Shown: piece by piece, positions 37,464-46,750 of the stretch | Layout of the letters: the number at the start of each line of letters is the position of its first letter | Numbering within the stretch: the first letter of the stretch is position 1 | Assembly: GCF_003258705.1 (NCBI RefSeq) | Contig: NZ_CP029480.1 | Span: forward strand, 3,472,001-3,536,000 | Source of the DNA: Arcticibacterium luteifluviistationis | GTDB lineage: Bacteria; Bacteroidota; Bacteroidia; Cytophagales; Spirosomataceae | DNA length: 64,000 nucleotides | Direction of reading: 5' to 3' | The notes under the pieces: generated by a model | Told to the model about the DNA's origin: nothing | The model's database searches: none | The model's input: only the letters and a program-made list of their open reading frames with translations | Translations under genes and position numbers: made by a program

Positions 37464-38159
37464 TTATTCCATAAATACTTCAAACAAAACGCCGTCATAC
37501 TCCTTTAAAAGTTCTACGCTGAAACCTATTTCCGCTAATTCTTTCCCTGTGCCCTTAGCTATAATTTTTGATGAAATGCATTCTTTAATAGTATACACCT
37601 TTGCCGGGTCTAAATAACTTACCGTTACAGTCCGGCTTTTTTCTAAACTCCCATGCTTAAATACACCAATAATTCCTCCTGATTTTGTTTCTGTATTTAT
37701 ACGTTGAAAGCCATCCCACATTCCGTTCATTGGTTCTCCAAAACCGGGTAAGTCTTGCCTAAAACTCATAATATCGTGCTTATTAGCCATCAGTTGTAAC
37801 CAATCTGCATAGCCTCGATATTTCTCTAAATCTACTCCAGAGAGTTTTCTAGGGTCACCGAGCATTATTGGTAAAGCCCCCGCTAAAGACTTAATATGCA
37901 TTTCCCAGCCTTTGTCTTGCATTTCAGGATTGCCAATTACCAAAACCGTAGCCGGAATAGCAGGAGAACGCCACCAAGCCATGTTTCTCACTCTTAAGTC
38001 AACATCATCTTCTGGTGAGCCATAAAAATTTGATAGCCAATTTCCTTCTGCATGCTTTAACATGGCATAGTCTATAAGCTGTAAACCACCCATAGTTTCA
38101 AAAGTACAATCAATAAACAAGTTAGGTTTGGCAGCAACTCTCTTTAAAGGTAGGACGTA
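37464..38159 (-). pseudogene. 5'-truncated remnant of an alpha-galactosidase-like glycosidase
   Basis: An open frame of 231 codons that matches only the C-terminal part of a glycoside hydrolase (LFIDCTFETMGGLQLIDYAML, then TVLVIGNPEMQDKGWEMHIKSLAGALPIMLGD and a final beta-sandwich). The block resembles the end of the GH27/GH36-type catalytic barrel. There is no ATG at its start: the first usable codon is TTG at 38118-38120, preceded in frame by coding-like residues (YVLPLKRVAAKPN) back to a stop at 38160-38162. There is no signal peptide and the catalytic N-terminal part is missing. It is best read as a broken gene; the missing part is not found beyond the adjacent gene. Confidence 0.72.
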
Positions 38160-38198
38160 CTACAGCAAGTGATGATTTATCGTGTCAAAGTTATATTA

Positions 38199-41024
38199 TT
38201 ATTCTATCAATACTTTAAAAACAGACACGCCATCTTTTGCAATGACATGAATAACATACATACCGTTTGCCACATTTAAACTAATACGCTCCCTATTATT
38301 AACCAACCTGGAACGCTTAACCTCCGACATTTCTTTGCCTAGAATATCATAAATTTTCGAATTCCAGTCTACCGTTCCCTTCTCTACTTCAACGTAAAAT
38401 TCGCCTCTACTTGGATTGGGATAAACACTTGCCCAAGACATTTCGCTAGAAAAATTATCAGCATTTATTACTATTGCAAAAGGTTCAGAACAAGATACAC
38501 ACCCGTTCTCTTCTGTACTCACAGAATATGTGCCATTTGTTAATCCACCCAAGGTATAGTTTGTGGAATCTTTAATTACAGAATCATTATGAAACCATTC
38601 TAAATTATTGTTGACATCGGATATTAAATATCCATTACTATAGATCAATGTGGGCTTAATTGGCTTTGGCTTAGTCCCTAAATCTATGACTTCAGATGGT
38701 TCACTCATGATTTCACCTCTGGAAGTATAAACTTTGAACATCCCAGAACTTCCTATTTTTAGATAATTAGAAGTGTTTCTAATGGTATCACCATTAATTT
38801 CATCATACCAAAGATATGTTTTATATCCTTCAGGAGCTACAAGAGTAACATCCTCGCCCTCACAAAAAGGGTTTGTTCCTAATAGTTCTAATACTGGTTT
38901 TTGAACTTCTACTAATAATGTGTCTTTTGACACCACCGAACAACCTCCTATACTAACATTAGCCCAATACCTACCAGCTTTATCTGGTATGTAATTAGGC
39001 TTATTTTCACCAGTAATTTCCACCCCTTCATAAAACCATTGATTCCCAGCCTCGATATTCGAATTTAACAAAAAGTAATCTTGAGATTCTATCAATGAAA
39101 TATCAACTTCTGGTTTAGCCATGATTGTAAATTGCTTGCTAATGATAGGAGAAACAACACCACTCCTATCAACTACCTTCACTTTGTATTTTGAACCATA
39201 TTCTAAACCTTCCGGAATTAAAATCCGATTCGTTGAATCAATATACTCCTCCGAAAGAGGTGTAAAATTCTCTCCATTTTTATCAGATATTTCGAACAAA
39301 TATTTTAGACCAAAATTTATCTTTGAGTTCAACTTAGGAATTACTTCAAGTTGAGAACCAGAACATAAAAGACTATCAGATAAATAAACATTTTCAAAGC
39401 GAATAGGATTTAATCTTAAAAGTGGGTCACCTAGATGAACGCCAGAGCTTATACCCGTAGACCCAAACAAATAACAATCACTAATATATTTTCCTTCTTT
39501 TAGGTCTGAATAAACTTCACCTTCCTTAAAACCATCTAATAAAGGTGATACATTGTTATAGACTACAAAACCTACAGGAACAGTATACGCCTTTACAAAT
39601 AGCGTGTTCCCTTTTTCAAAATACTTTCCTCCTAAATAATTATTATAACTAAAATTACCTACAGAACATGAATTAAAATCAAAGATCATTGTATTCAGTG
39701 AGCTCAATTGATTGATGGTTTCAGGAGTTATTCCAAAATAATGTGAAGTAGGACTTCCATGGCCCATATAATAACAAACCTCATACGACTTGGTTGTTAA
39801 TTTATCCAAAAAATCATTTTTCCAATAAGGATAACTACCAAATCCATTTTCCCCAAACTCTAGTTTTTTATTAACATTTACAGTATCGTTTTGCTCCCAA
39901 CGATTACTAAGGTCTTCCAATAGCTCTGGATACTCACCATCATTGTGCTGGGTATCAGCAAACAAAACAGATTTCCCAAACGTTAAATCCAAGTTTTTAT
40001 ATCTATGCAGTTTTTCAAAATAATCTAGAATAAGTTTTCTCTTATTTTGACTTGGATCGGGCAATATACATCCATAAGCCAAATCGTAAGAATTCGATTG
40101 AATAACTGAATTTCCAATATCATCAAACGGAATACCATCAAATAAATAATAACGATAAGAAGTTTCCTCTATCCGCTCAGTTTTAGAATCAAAAATAACG
40201 CCTGAAGTATTAACCTGAGCGTAGAAATTAATGCTTAAATCGCGATAAGAACCAATTACCGAATTATCAGGGTTTAGATATTTCCTGTGAATTACAGAAG
40301 AAGCATTACTGCCGATAAAGAACAAGTACCTTAAGGCTTGCGTATTGTCAAAATACTCTTTTTTAATTTTCTCAGAAAGCATGTATTTAGCCCTGAATGA
40401 GTTATCAATAAATATCCTCTCGAAAAGAATAAGATCATCAGTATTATTTACATCGACTTGATATTCGTTCAATGCTCTCAAAATCTCACTATCATATTCT
40501 AATTCTTTATCAATTATTAGGAGCATTTTTCTCCTTTTGGGGTTTTCCTTTTTCGTTTGAAAAGTAATATTCCCAATCTCAAAAAAATCTTGGGCTTTAT
40601 CCAAAAGAACGGTTACCCTTATATCAAAAGTCGTGTTTGGTCTTAAACCTCCAATATTTGTTATCAAATACCTTCCATCCTGGTTTAAAGCTTTATGAGA
40701 GAATTTAATAAATTTAGAATATCTAAAATCTACTTTCCTTGGCCTACACCAAACGTCTACAGAACGAATGTCTTTAATATTAAGACTGTCAGGAAAGTCA
40801 ACCTTAAGCTCAATCTGGTTTTCTCCAATAACGGAATCTTGCTTTACGAAAACATATGACTTGGCGTCTGAACCAGCTAAATTTTTATTGGCTATACGCC
40901 CTTTAAAAGAGACATCAGTTACTACTTTACTCCTACCATCCGCACCAACCAAAGCTTTAATCCCGCTCTGAGCAAAGACCACATTACCCATCAAAGTAAT
41001 AATAACTATATAGAAAAAATTCAA
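38199..41024 (-). CDS. Gingipain-like (C25/caspase-fold) protein with T9SS tail
   Basis: 941 residues. The start codon appears to be TTG (41022-41024), directly after a stop; it is needed to complete the signal peptide MNFFYIVIITLMGNVVFAQ, while the next ATG (40989-40991) would cut it short. The caspase-like region has CYYMGHGS (H422) and FDFNSCSVG (C453), the His-Cys dyad of peptidase family C25. Ig-like beta domains follow, then a T9SS type A sorting domain (VYPNPSRGEFYVEV ... MYVIHVIAKDGVSVFKVLIE). Sequence similarity to gingipain outside the dyad is modest, so proteolysis is probable but not certain. Confidence 0.65.
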   Translation of the reverse strand: MNFFYIVIITLMGNVVFAQSGIKALVGADGRSKVVTDVSFKGRIANKNLAGSDAKSYVFVKQDSVIGENQIELKVDFPDSLNIKDIRSVDVWCRPRKVDFRYSKFIKFSHKALNQDGRYLITNIGGLRPNTTFDIRVTVLLDKAQDFFEIGNITFQTKKENPKRRKMLLIIDKELEYDSEILRALNEYQVDVNNTDDLILFERIFIDNSFRAKYMLSEKIKKEYFDNTQALRYLFFIGSNASSVIHRKYLNPDNSVIGSYRDLSINFYAQVNTSGVIFDSKTERIEETSYRYYLFDGIPFDDIGNSVIQSNSYDLAYGCILPDPSQNKRKLILDYFEKLHRYKNLDLTFGKSVLFADTQHNDGEYPELLEDLSNRWEQNDTVNVNKKLEFGENGFGSYPYWKNDFLDKLTTKSYEVCYYMGHGSPTSHYFGITPETINQLSSLNTMIFDFNSCSVGNFSYNNYLGGKYFEKGNTLFVKAYTVPVGFVVYNNVSPLLDGFKEGEVYSDLKEGKYISDCYLFGSTGISSGVHLGDPLLRLNPIRFENVYLSDSLLCSGSQLEVIPKLNSKINFGLKYLFEISDKNGENFTPLSEEYIDSTNRILIPEGLEYGSKYKVKVVDRSGVVSPIISKQFTIMAKPEVDISLIESQDYFLLNSNIEAGNQWFYEGVEITGENKPNYIPDKAGRYWANVSIGGCSVVSKDTLLVEVQKPVLELLGTNPFCEGEDVTLVAPEGYKTYLWYDEINGDTIRNTSNYLKIGSSGMFKVYTSRGEIMSEPSEVIDLGTKPKPIKPTLIYSNGYLISDVNNNLEWFHNDSVIKDSTNYTLGGLTNGTYSVSTEENGCVSCSEPFAIVINADNFSSEMSWASVYPNPSRGEFYVEVEKGTVDWNSKIYDILGKEMSEVKRSRLVNNRERISLNVANGMYVIHVIAKDGVSVFKVLIE

Positions 41025-41123
41025 TTAGTAGATTAATTTAGTAACACATGGTAAACATGATTTAAGAAATTCTATAATACAAATAAATGGCATAAATGAA
41101 TACCAATAGCATTCTGAATTAGA

Positions 41124-41978
41124 TCAAAGTTCACAAGCAGCCTCATTACTTTTCACATAGTAAGACTTATAATTCTTTGCTTCAGGATTCATACAGCCTT
41201 CCAAATTCAGCAACTCTACTTTTCTAAATTCTACAGGATGACTTTCACTTTGTAAGGATATAGAACCATGACTTAAAGGATTTCCGTCTGATTTGAACTG
41301 TGGGTCAAAACCACTAACCACACCTCCACCAAAAGCTGGCTTAGTATATTCCATGGCTACTTCGCCATTTACCCAATGACGAATTAATGAATCTCCATAA
41401 ACCTCAACCTCCACTTTTACCCATTCGTTTAATGGAGCAGCTTGAATACTCGAACTTATGCAGTGTCTTTGGTCAAACTTGCCTTCATACCAAACCGTGG
41501 TGCCTGGCGTACATAAATTACAATTTGTTCTAGGCTTTTTATCATCATAACCACCTAATAACTGTACCTCAATAGATATTGGAAAATCTTGTCCAAGACC
41601 CATACTTTCTGCTGGCTGGCCATGAATCATAATACCACTATTTCTAAAAGCCCAACCTTCTCCTTTTGGTGCTTGCTCTCCAATAAATCTATACTCTGTT
41701 GCTATTTTATAATAGCCAAAATCTCCATTATAAAATAGGTGTCCATACTGCTTATTGAAATCGTCGTAGGCATCATAGTTGACTACAATATTCCCGTTCT
41801 TAACCTGAAATGTCTGGTTATAATTATCATTTAACTCGTGCCCACGGATTTTAATATCCCAGCCGTCTAGGTTCTTACCATTAAATAATTGCTGCCAATT
41901 TTCAGTAGAAGAATCAGCTGTTTGAGCTACACAACTCATTTGAACAAGACAGAAAAGAAAGACTATTAGTTTTTTCAT
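41124..41978 (-). CDS. DUF1080 (3-keto-disaccharide hydrolase) protein
   Basis: 284 residues with a signal sequence ending in Cys (MKKLIVFLFCLVQMSC), possibly a lipoprotein. The DUF1080 fold (PF06439) is evident: WQQLFNGKNLDGWDIKIRG near residue 30, FRNSGIMIHGQ, SIEVQLLGG and GSISLQSESHPVEFRKVELL. DUF1080 proteins hydrolyse 3-keto-glucosides in some bacteria; a lectin-like role in others is possible. The C-terminal CMNPEAKNYKSYYVKSNEAAC is a small Cys pair extension. It lies 126 bp after the Kelch-glycosidase gene on the same strand, with a long inverted repeat in between. Confidence 0.82.
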   Translation of the reverse strand: MKKLIVFLFCLVQMSCVAQTADSSTENWQQLFNGKNLDGWDIKIRGHELNDNYNQTFQVKNGNIVVNYDAYDDFNKQYGHLFYNGDFGYYKIATEYRFIGEQAPKGEGWAFRNSGIMIHGQPAESMGLGQDFPISIEVQLLGGYDDKKPRTNCNLCTPGTTVWYEGKFDQRHCISSSIQAAPLNEWVKVEVEVYGDSLIRHWVNGEVAMEYTKPAFGGGVVSGFDPQFKSDGNPLSHGSISLQSESHPVEFRKVELLNLEGCMNPEAKNYKSYYVKSNEAACEL

Positions 41979-42009
41979 TTTGGGGAATTTTACTTGGATT
42001 CAACAAGAA

Positions 42010-42074
42010 ACTGCATTCTGCCGATTTAAACAAATGGTTTTTCCCAAGTGTATAAAAAAGTGCCAGAATGCAGT
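42010..42074. repeat. 11-bp inverted repeat spanning 65 bp between two glycan genes
   Basis: ACTGCATTCTG (42010-42020) and CAGAATGCAGT (42064-42074) are perfect reverse complements around a 43-base AT-rich loop. It lies between the DUF5060 and DUF1080 genes on the minus strand. It lacks a T-run on either side, so it is not a standard terminator. Confidence 0.7.
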
Positions 42075-42104
42075 CTTTAAACTATTATCTGTAGATGAAA
42101 AATA

Positions 42105-44897
42105 TTAATTATTTACCTTCTTAATTAACACTACCCAATCCTGCTCGGCATTATTAGGCGAAGTACCTAAGTTTTGTACAGAGCCTCCTTTTACAGTCTT
42201 CAAACCACTTTCTTGAAGCTCTCCACCTTTTAGTGGATCGTACCACTGAATACTAAAGTTCCCTTCGGCTGCTGATAGGTCTATTTTGGCTTCCCCTTTG
42301 TTCGGAAGATAAACAGCATAAACTTCATTTGTTTTACTGAAACAATACCCCTCTTCCTGATTTACCAAATGATGATTTGGGCTCATATCCCAGTAAGGAA
42401 TATAGTTTTCAAAAAAGACTCTAGCGTGATTAGAAAGCTCCCATAGTTGGTCTCTTTTTCTCCAATCTTCAGAAGTAAGGTCGTTTTGAGGGTGCTTCGC
42501 TCCAAAATACCACTCCACACCAGCTGCACCAGACATTAATGAACCCCATAGCACATAATGACGTAACGAATCATGTCCAGGGTTTTCCTCATCCATTACA
42601 GCTCCAGTGTGCCACTTCCCTATCTCATCCATGGTTATTAGCCATTCGTGATTCTTTTCTTTTGCTTCCTTTTTCCAGTGCTCTATTACCTCCGCTGTTT
42701 CTGTACGCTCAGCCTGCTGAAGAGATAGACCATCTACAAATTCATATCCTACTATATCTTTTAAAATCTCTGCCCTTAAAGGGTCTTCAGAATGTGTATG
42801 TAATAAAACTGGATGATTATAAGGGTCATTTTCCTTTAAATACTTGGCCATTGCTTTTCTCTGAGCATCGTTTTGACCAACAGGCGACCAACTCGCAGGA
42901 CCATTTTCTTCGCCTAAATTCCATACAAGACCTAAGTTATGACCAAACCTTGCAATCAGTTCATTGAAATATAACTTCCTCATAGGGCCAGTATCTCCAC
43001 CATCTAACATGGTCTCATTTTCGGTCTCTTGTACTACCACATGAAGCAGTAATCCTTTTGACTGCATATGGTCAAATAGAATTTGCCACTGCTCCAGCTT
43101 ACTCACATCAAACCTCGTAAAATCTTTTTCATTCACATAAGGCCATACATCTTTTCCATCTCCTAGAATGTTCATGGTTAAAAAGTACACCGTGTTCATT
43201 CCTTTAGAAGACAAATAATTCATCGCACCAATGATTGACTTTCCTTTTCCATTTTGCCAAGTAGGGTCTCCCAATTTCCAGTCTTTTTCATGATTTGCAT
43301 ATTTATGCAGCTCATCAGAGGCTGTAGCTTCTCCTTCACTAGCTTCTGCAGAAATCCTAAATGTCCCATCAAAATCACCATAACCTAAAAGGTTCTCTGG
43401 GCTATTCGTCCCTACTTTCATCCAATACTTATCTGTACCCTCAAATTTGAAATAGCCTTCATCTGCCACTAAACGTCCTTTACCTCGAAAATCGGCTTCA
43501 TCTTTATCCGTTGGCACTACGATAAACGTCCCTTTGGCATTGGTGATAGAAATAGTTTCTCCTACACTGGCATCATTATTTAAAGCGATGTTTTCTCCTT
43601 TTTGTAAAGTTGCTGTGTAACTCCAATCACCTACTTTATCCGGCGTAAATCTAACATTCCATGTTGCCCCAGCCTCTGCACTGGTTTCTGCTGCATTTCC
43701 ATCAGCTGCATAAAAACCTCTAATAACTTTATTAGTCTCTTTATGCTTGAATTCCGCTAAAAGTCTATAATTCAAAAATGGGTTATCAGCTGCATTCTCA
43801 GAAGTTTCTGGTCCTTTGAAAGAAAGTGTAACTGTATTGAAGTTGGTATAAACAGTTTTTTTTATAACGCCTCTGGCTGACATAAAAGCGGCTTTCTTAG
43901 GCAAAGGTAAACGCTCTACCGACTTCAGCTCTGGCTCTCCCCCTGGCTTTCCGCAACCAGATGCCGTATAGACATAATCTCCAACTACGGCAAAACCAGT
44001 ACCATGCCTTCCTCTATTAAATGAAGGCCATTTTTCCCATGTTTCGGTAAGGGTATTAAATGCCTCTACTTCATTTTGGGCAAGATCCATTCCTGCTTGC
44101 TCTCCACCACCAGTTATCACAAATTCATTATGTGCAAACGTAAAGCTACCTGCCCTTTGGGTTGGTATAGCCAAATCACTAGTTACTGCCTGCCATTTCT
44201 TAGTTTTGAAATCATAAATATTTCCATGCTCAATAGTTCTCGACATGTCTTCACCAGTTCTTCTAGAGCTATTTCTTCCGCCAAACGCATATAGTTTGTC
44301 TTTAACACCTATAGCCTGAAAATGGTCTCTGGCGTTAGGGGCATCTTCCAATACTTCCCACTCTCCTGTTTTAGGATCGTAAGCATCTAGCCAAGCTTTT
44401 GAGCCATCCATATGCCCATTGGTAATTCCGCCTACTACATAAATTTTGTCATTATAAACTACAGCTCCAGCACCACCTCTTCTTCTATCTTTCGGAATAG
44501 TATGTCCAAACTCATATCGGTCTTCTTCTGGGTAATAAATTATCACTTTATCTAGCGGCTTTTCGTTTGGCCATTTTCCAGTCATAGCTCCTACCATATA
44601 AATGGCATTACCATAACTTACTGGCTGAAAATGATGTAATTCTAAAGGTGTCTTAGATTTAGATGCCCAAGAGTTTGTAGCAGGATCAAATACTGAAGTT
44701 TCGTTTATTCTTCTTCCACCCAATAAGTATATTTTAGAATCATGAGCCACTAAACCCGCTTCATGACGAGCTACTGGTTCTCCGCTAACTGATAATGTAC
44801 TCCACTGCCAATTTTCCGTTTTAGGCTTCACACAGCCCACTAGCAAAAATATACCCAAAATGTAAATAATACGACTGAAAGGTTGAAATTTCCTCAT
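42105..44897 (-). CDS. Kelch / DUF5060 / DUF4038-type glycosidase fusion, lipoprotein
   Basis: 930 residues from the ATG at 44895-44897, chosen because it starts a lipoprotein signal (MRKFQPFSRIIYILGIFLLVGC); an ATG at 44963 would add a non-signal leader. Residues about 40-340 are Kelch repeats (KIYLLGGRRINETSVFD, AIYMVGAMTGKWP, KIYVVGGITNGH). Residues about 345-455 are DUF5060, a beta domain that precedes many GH140-like and related barrels. Residues about 480-840 form a TIM-barrel glycosidase, with NLGEEN and TMDEIGKW as candidate acid/base and nucleophile. A collagen-binding-like C-terminal domain ends the protein. The Kelch part is not usual for this family. Confidence 0.8.
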   Translation of the reverse strand: MRKFQPFSRIIYILGIFLLVGCVKPKTENWQWSTLSVSGEPVARHEAGLVAHDSKIYLLGGRRINETSVFDPATNSWASKSKTPLELHHFQPVSYGNAIYMVGAMTGKWPNEKPLDKVIIYYPEEDRYEFGHTIPKDRRRGGAGAVVYNDKIYVVGGITNGHMDGSKAWLDAYDPKTGEWEVLEDAPNARDHFQAIGVKDKLYAFGGRNSSRRTGEDMSRTIEHGNIYDFKTKKWQAVTSDLAIPTQRAGSFTFAHNEFVITGGGEQAGMDLAQNEVEAFNTLTETWEKWPSFNRGRHGTGFAVVGDYVYTASGCGKPGGEPELKSVERLPLPKKAAFMSARGVIKKTVYTNFNTVTLSFKGPETSENAADNPFLNYRLLAEFKHKETNKVIRGFYAADGNAAETSAEAGATWNVRFTPDKVGDWSYTATLQKGENIALNNDASVGETISITNAKGTFIVVPTDKDEADFRGKGRLVADEGYFKFEGTDKYWMKVGTNSPENLLGYGDFDGTFRISAEASEGEATASDELHKYANHEKDWKLGDPTWQNGKGKSIIGAMNYLSSKGMNTVYFLTMNILGDGKDVWPYVNEKDFTRFDVSKLEQWQILFDHMQSKGLLLHVVVQETENETMLDGGDTGPMRKLYFNELIARFGHNLGLVWNLGEENGPASWSPVGQNDAQRKAMAKYLKENDPYNHPVLLHTHSEDPLRAEILKDIVGYEFVDGLSLQQAERTETAEVIEHWKKEAKEKNHEWLITMDEIGKWHTGAVMDEENPGHDSLRHYVLWGSLMSGAAGVEWYFGAKHPQNDLTSEDWRKRDQLWELSNHARVFFENYIPYWDMSPNHHLVNQEEGYCFSKTNEVYAVYLPNKGEAKIDLSAAEGNFSIQWYDPLKGGELQESGLKTVKGGSVQNLGTSPNNAEQDWVVLIKKVNN

Positions 44898-45060
44898 TAA
44901 AAATTGTTCGTTATTTGTTGTTCTCGCCAGATTATAATTTGTAAAAACAAGAGACCTATACACCTTATAAGTCTCTCATAAATTGACACTTAAATAAACA
45001 CTAGTTAAAAAAGCTGAACTAGAAATTTTGTCAATGCTAACAAATCTACTGATTTTCTGA

Positions 45061-45068
45061 TATTTTTG
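45061..45068 (+). promoter_or_regulatory. Candidate -7 promoter element of the GntR gene
   Basis: TATTTTTG matches TAnnTTTG and ends 19 bp before the ATG at 45088. It overlaps the palindrome described next, so binding there would block transcription. Confidence 0.5.
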
Positions 45069-45088
45069 TATACAAAATACAGTATACA
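45064..45088. promoter_or_regulatory. GntR-type palindromic operator at the gntR start
   Basis: TTTTGTATACAAAA (45064-45077) is a perfect 14-base palindrome. A second half-site GTATACA (45082-45088) makes an outer inverted repeat TGTATAC-N8-GTATACA. The TTGTATACAA core resembles operators of GntR regulators of the FCD subfamily. The sites cover the -7 element and touch the start codon, consistent with autorepression. Confidence 0.65.
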
Positions 45089-45732
45089 TGATAGAACACT
45101 CCGATTTAAGCAAGCTAGCTTACCATGAGCTAAAAAACAGGATAATAAAGGGTGAACTAGAAACTGGTCAAAAGTTAATTCAAGAAAAAATTGCTACTGA
45201 ACTAGGTATAAGTAGGATGCCCCTACATAAAGCCCTTCAAATGCTAGAAGATGAATTTTTAGTAGAGGCCGTACCCAGAAAAGGATACATAGTAAGGGAG
45301 CATAAATTAAAAGACAAAATTGATGCTTTTGAATGCCGTGAAGTGCTAGAAGGCTTAGCAGCCAGAAAGGTAGCAAGTAAGCCAAATCATGAAGAAATAG
45401 CAGATAAACTAGCCTCTTTCTTCAAACCGTATATTGAGAAAAAAGAAATAGATGCGGAAACCTATCGTAAAGCTGATCGTGATTTCCACAACACCATTTG
45501 CGAGTTAAGCAAGAACACCGTTTTACAAAAAATGGATGCCATGGCAAATTACTTGCAAATGACTTTCACTTATGGATTATTAAGAACTCCACAAGAAACA
45601 TTGCCTGAACATTTGGGTATTATTGAGGCTATCAGAGAAGGAAATGAGGAAAAAGCAGAAATACTTATGCGTGAACATGCCGCTATCACTATCAATAAAC
45701 TAAAAAAGGAACTAAGCGAACAGGAGCTTTAG
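45088..45732 (+). CDS. GntR family regulator, FCD subfamily
   Basis: 214 residues, cytoplasmic. The N-terminal winged helix is clear (LETGQKLIQEKIATELGISRMPLHKALQMLEDEFLVE, residues about 20-60). The C-terminal FCD domain has the metal/ligand residues DRDFHNTI, PEHLGIIEAI and REHAAIT. FCD regulators such as DgoR and UxuR sense sugar acids. It converges on the end of the minus-strand aldonate operon, and a palindrome covers its own start. Control of the operon is plausible but no further copy of its site was found. Confidence 0.9.
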   Translation: MIEHSDLSKLAYHELKNRIIKGELETGQKLIQEKIATELGISRMPLHKALQMLEDEFLVEAVPRKGYIVREHKLKDKIDAFECREVLEGLAARKVASKPNHEEIADKLASFFKPYIEKKEIDAETYRKADRDFHNTICELSKNTVLQKMDAMANYLQMTFTYGLLRTPQETLPEHLGIIEAIREGNEEKAEILMREHAAITINKLKKELSEQEL

Positions 45733-45770
45733 ACTAAGAGTAATTGATATTAACTAGCCACTACTAAAAA

Positions 45771-45804
45771 AAGGCTTTGCTGAATTTTCATCAACAAAGC
45801 CCTT
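45771..45804 (-). terminator. Intrinsic terminator of the aldonate operon
   Basis: GGCTTTG (45773-45779) pairs with CAAAGCC (45795-45801). On the minus strand the hairpin is followed by TTTTTTT, a strong U-tract, so it ends the operon read toward decreasing coordinates. It may also stop the convergent gntR transcript weakly. Confidence 0.8.
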
Positions 45805-45829
45805 TCAAAAAACTGCTTACTGAATATTT

Positions 45830-46711
45830 TTAATCAGTAATTTCCATTTGAATACTACCCAGACTGCTAAATTCAAGATTTACTTTAGCATTACCTTTTA
45901 CGGTAGGATTAGTATACATAGAACCCGTGATCACTACGTCTCCTTTTCTAATCATATGTCCATATTTAGGCAGCATATTCACCAATGCGTTAAGTGCTGT
46001 CAAATGCCCTCCATAAATTCTGCTTGAAACTCCAGAGGCTGCCGACTCTCCGTCCACAAAACATTCTACTGCTTCATTTTCCACGTCAAAATCTGCAAAG
46101 TTGATTTTCTTATCACCAAGCATAAAACCAGCTTGACCTGTACCAAAAGCCAATACATGATTAGTCTTCACGGTTTCGGCATTATTGTCAATTCCAATGG
46201 CATTTGATTGGGCAAATTCTACACCACCAACAGCGTAATCAATACCATCTTTCAATTCCTGGATTGACCCTACCCCATTTGGGAAATCTTGTTTAAAGAC
46301 AAAACCCACTTCTCCCTCTATCATGGTTTCGTTTTCTGGAAAAACTTTGATAGATATTTTATCACCTGGAAAATGTTGATTTGCTTTTAACATATACCCC
46401 ATCAATGGGTCAAAACTTGCACTATCGCCTACCGTTCCTCCCATTTTCCAACCTGCCAATTCTCCTCCTCCAGCCAGTTCCTTTTTCAAACAAGCCATCT
46501 GAAGCTCTATTGCTTTTTCTCTGCCCAAATCCGGAAACTTGCGAGATAGAAAATCAGTTTTAATCTGATTGTTTTTATAATATAGGAGTGAATCAACTAT
46601 TGCATCGGTTTCTTCTGCTTCTGTCATAGTCTTATCTGTATTATTGTTTCCCTCACCACAGGCCATCATAATACTACCAACAAGGGCGAAAATCCATACT
46701 CTTTTTAACAT
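45830..46711 (-). CDS. Lipoprotein with 2-keto-4-pentenoate hydratase fold
   Basis: 293 residues. The N-terminus MLKRVWIFALVGSIMMAC ends in a lipobox cysteine, so the protein is exported and lipid-anchored. The remainder resembles the 2-keto-4-pentenoate hydratase/FAH superfamily (GWKMGGTVGD, MIEGEVGFVFKQDF, DYAVGGVEFAQSN, KGDVVITGSMYTNP). Family members, normally cytoplasmic, act on 2-keto-enoic or acylpyruvic acids. A lipoprotein version is unusual. As the last gene of the operon it may act on the 2-keto-3-deoxy product of the nearby dehydratases, or bind it. The acidic metal residues should be checked by alignment. Confidence 0.72.
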   Translation of the reverse strand: MLKRVWIFALVGSIMMACGEGNNNTDKTMTEAEETDAIVDSLLYYKNNQIKTDFLSRKFPDLGREKAIELQMACLKKELAGGGELAGWKMGGTVGDSASFDPLMGYMLKANQHFPGDKISIKVFPENETMIEGEVGFVFKQDFPNGVGSIQELKDGIDYAVGGVEFAQSNAIGIDNNAETVKTNHVLAFGTGQAGFMLGDKKINFADFDVENEAVECFVDGESAASGVSSRIYGGHLTALNALVNMLPKYGHMIRKGDVVITGSMYTNPTVKGNAKVNLEFSSLGSIQMEITD

Positions 46712-46750
46712 TCTATTTTTATTATTTCAATTTATCAAAAAACTCATTTC

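Noticed and set aside
37417-37617. Small plus-strand ORF downstream of the AraC gene
   Set aside because: It overlaps the glycosidase remnant on the other strand and has no coding features of its own.
42539-42967. 142-codon plus-strand ORF inside the Kelch-glycosidase gene
   Set aside because: Antisense to a conserved barrel domain; composition is that of a shadow frame.
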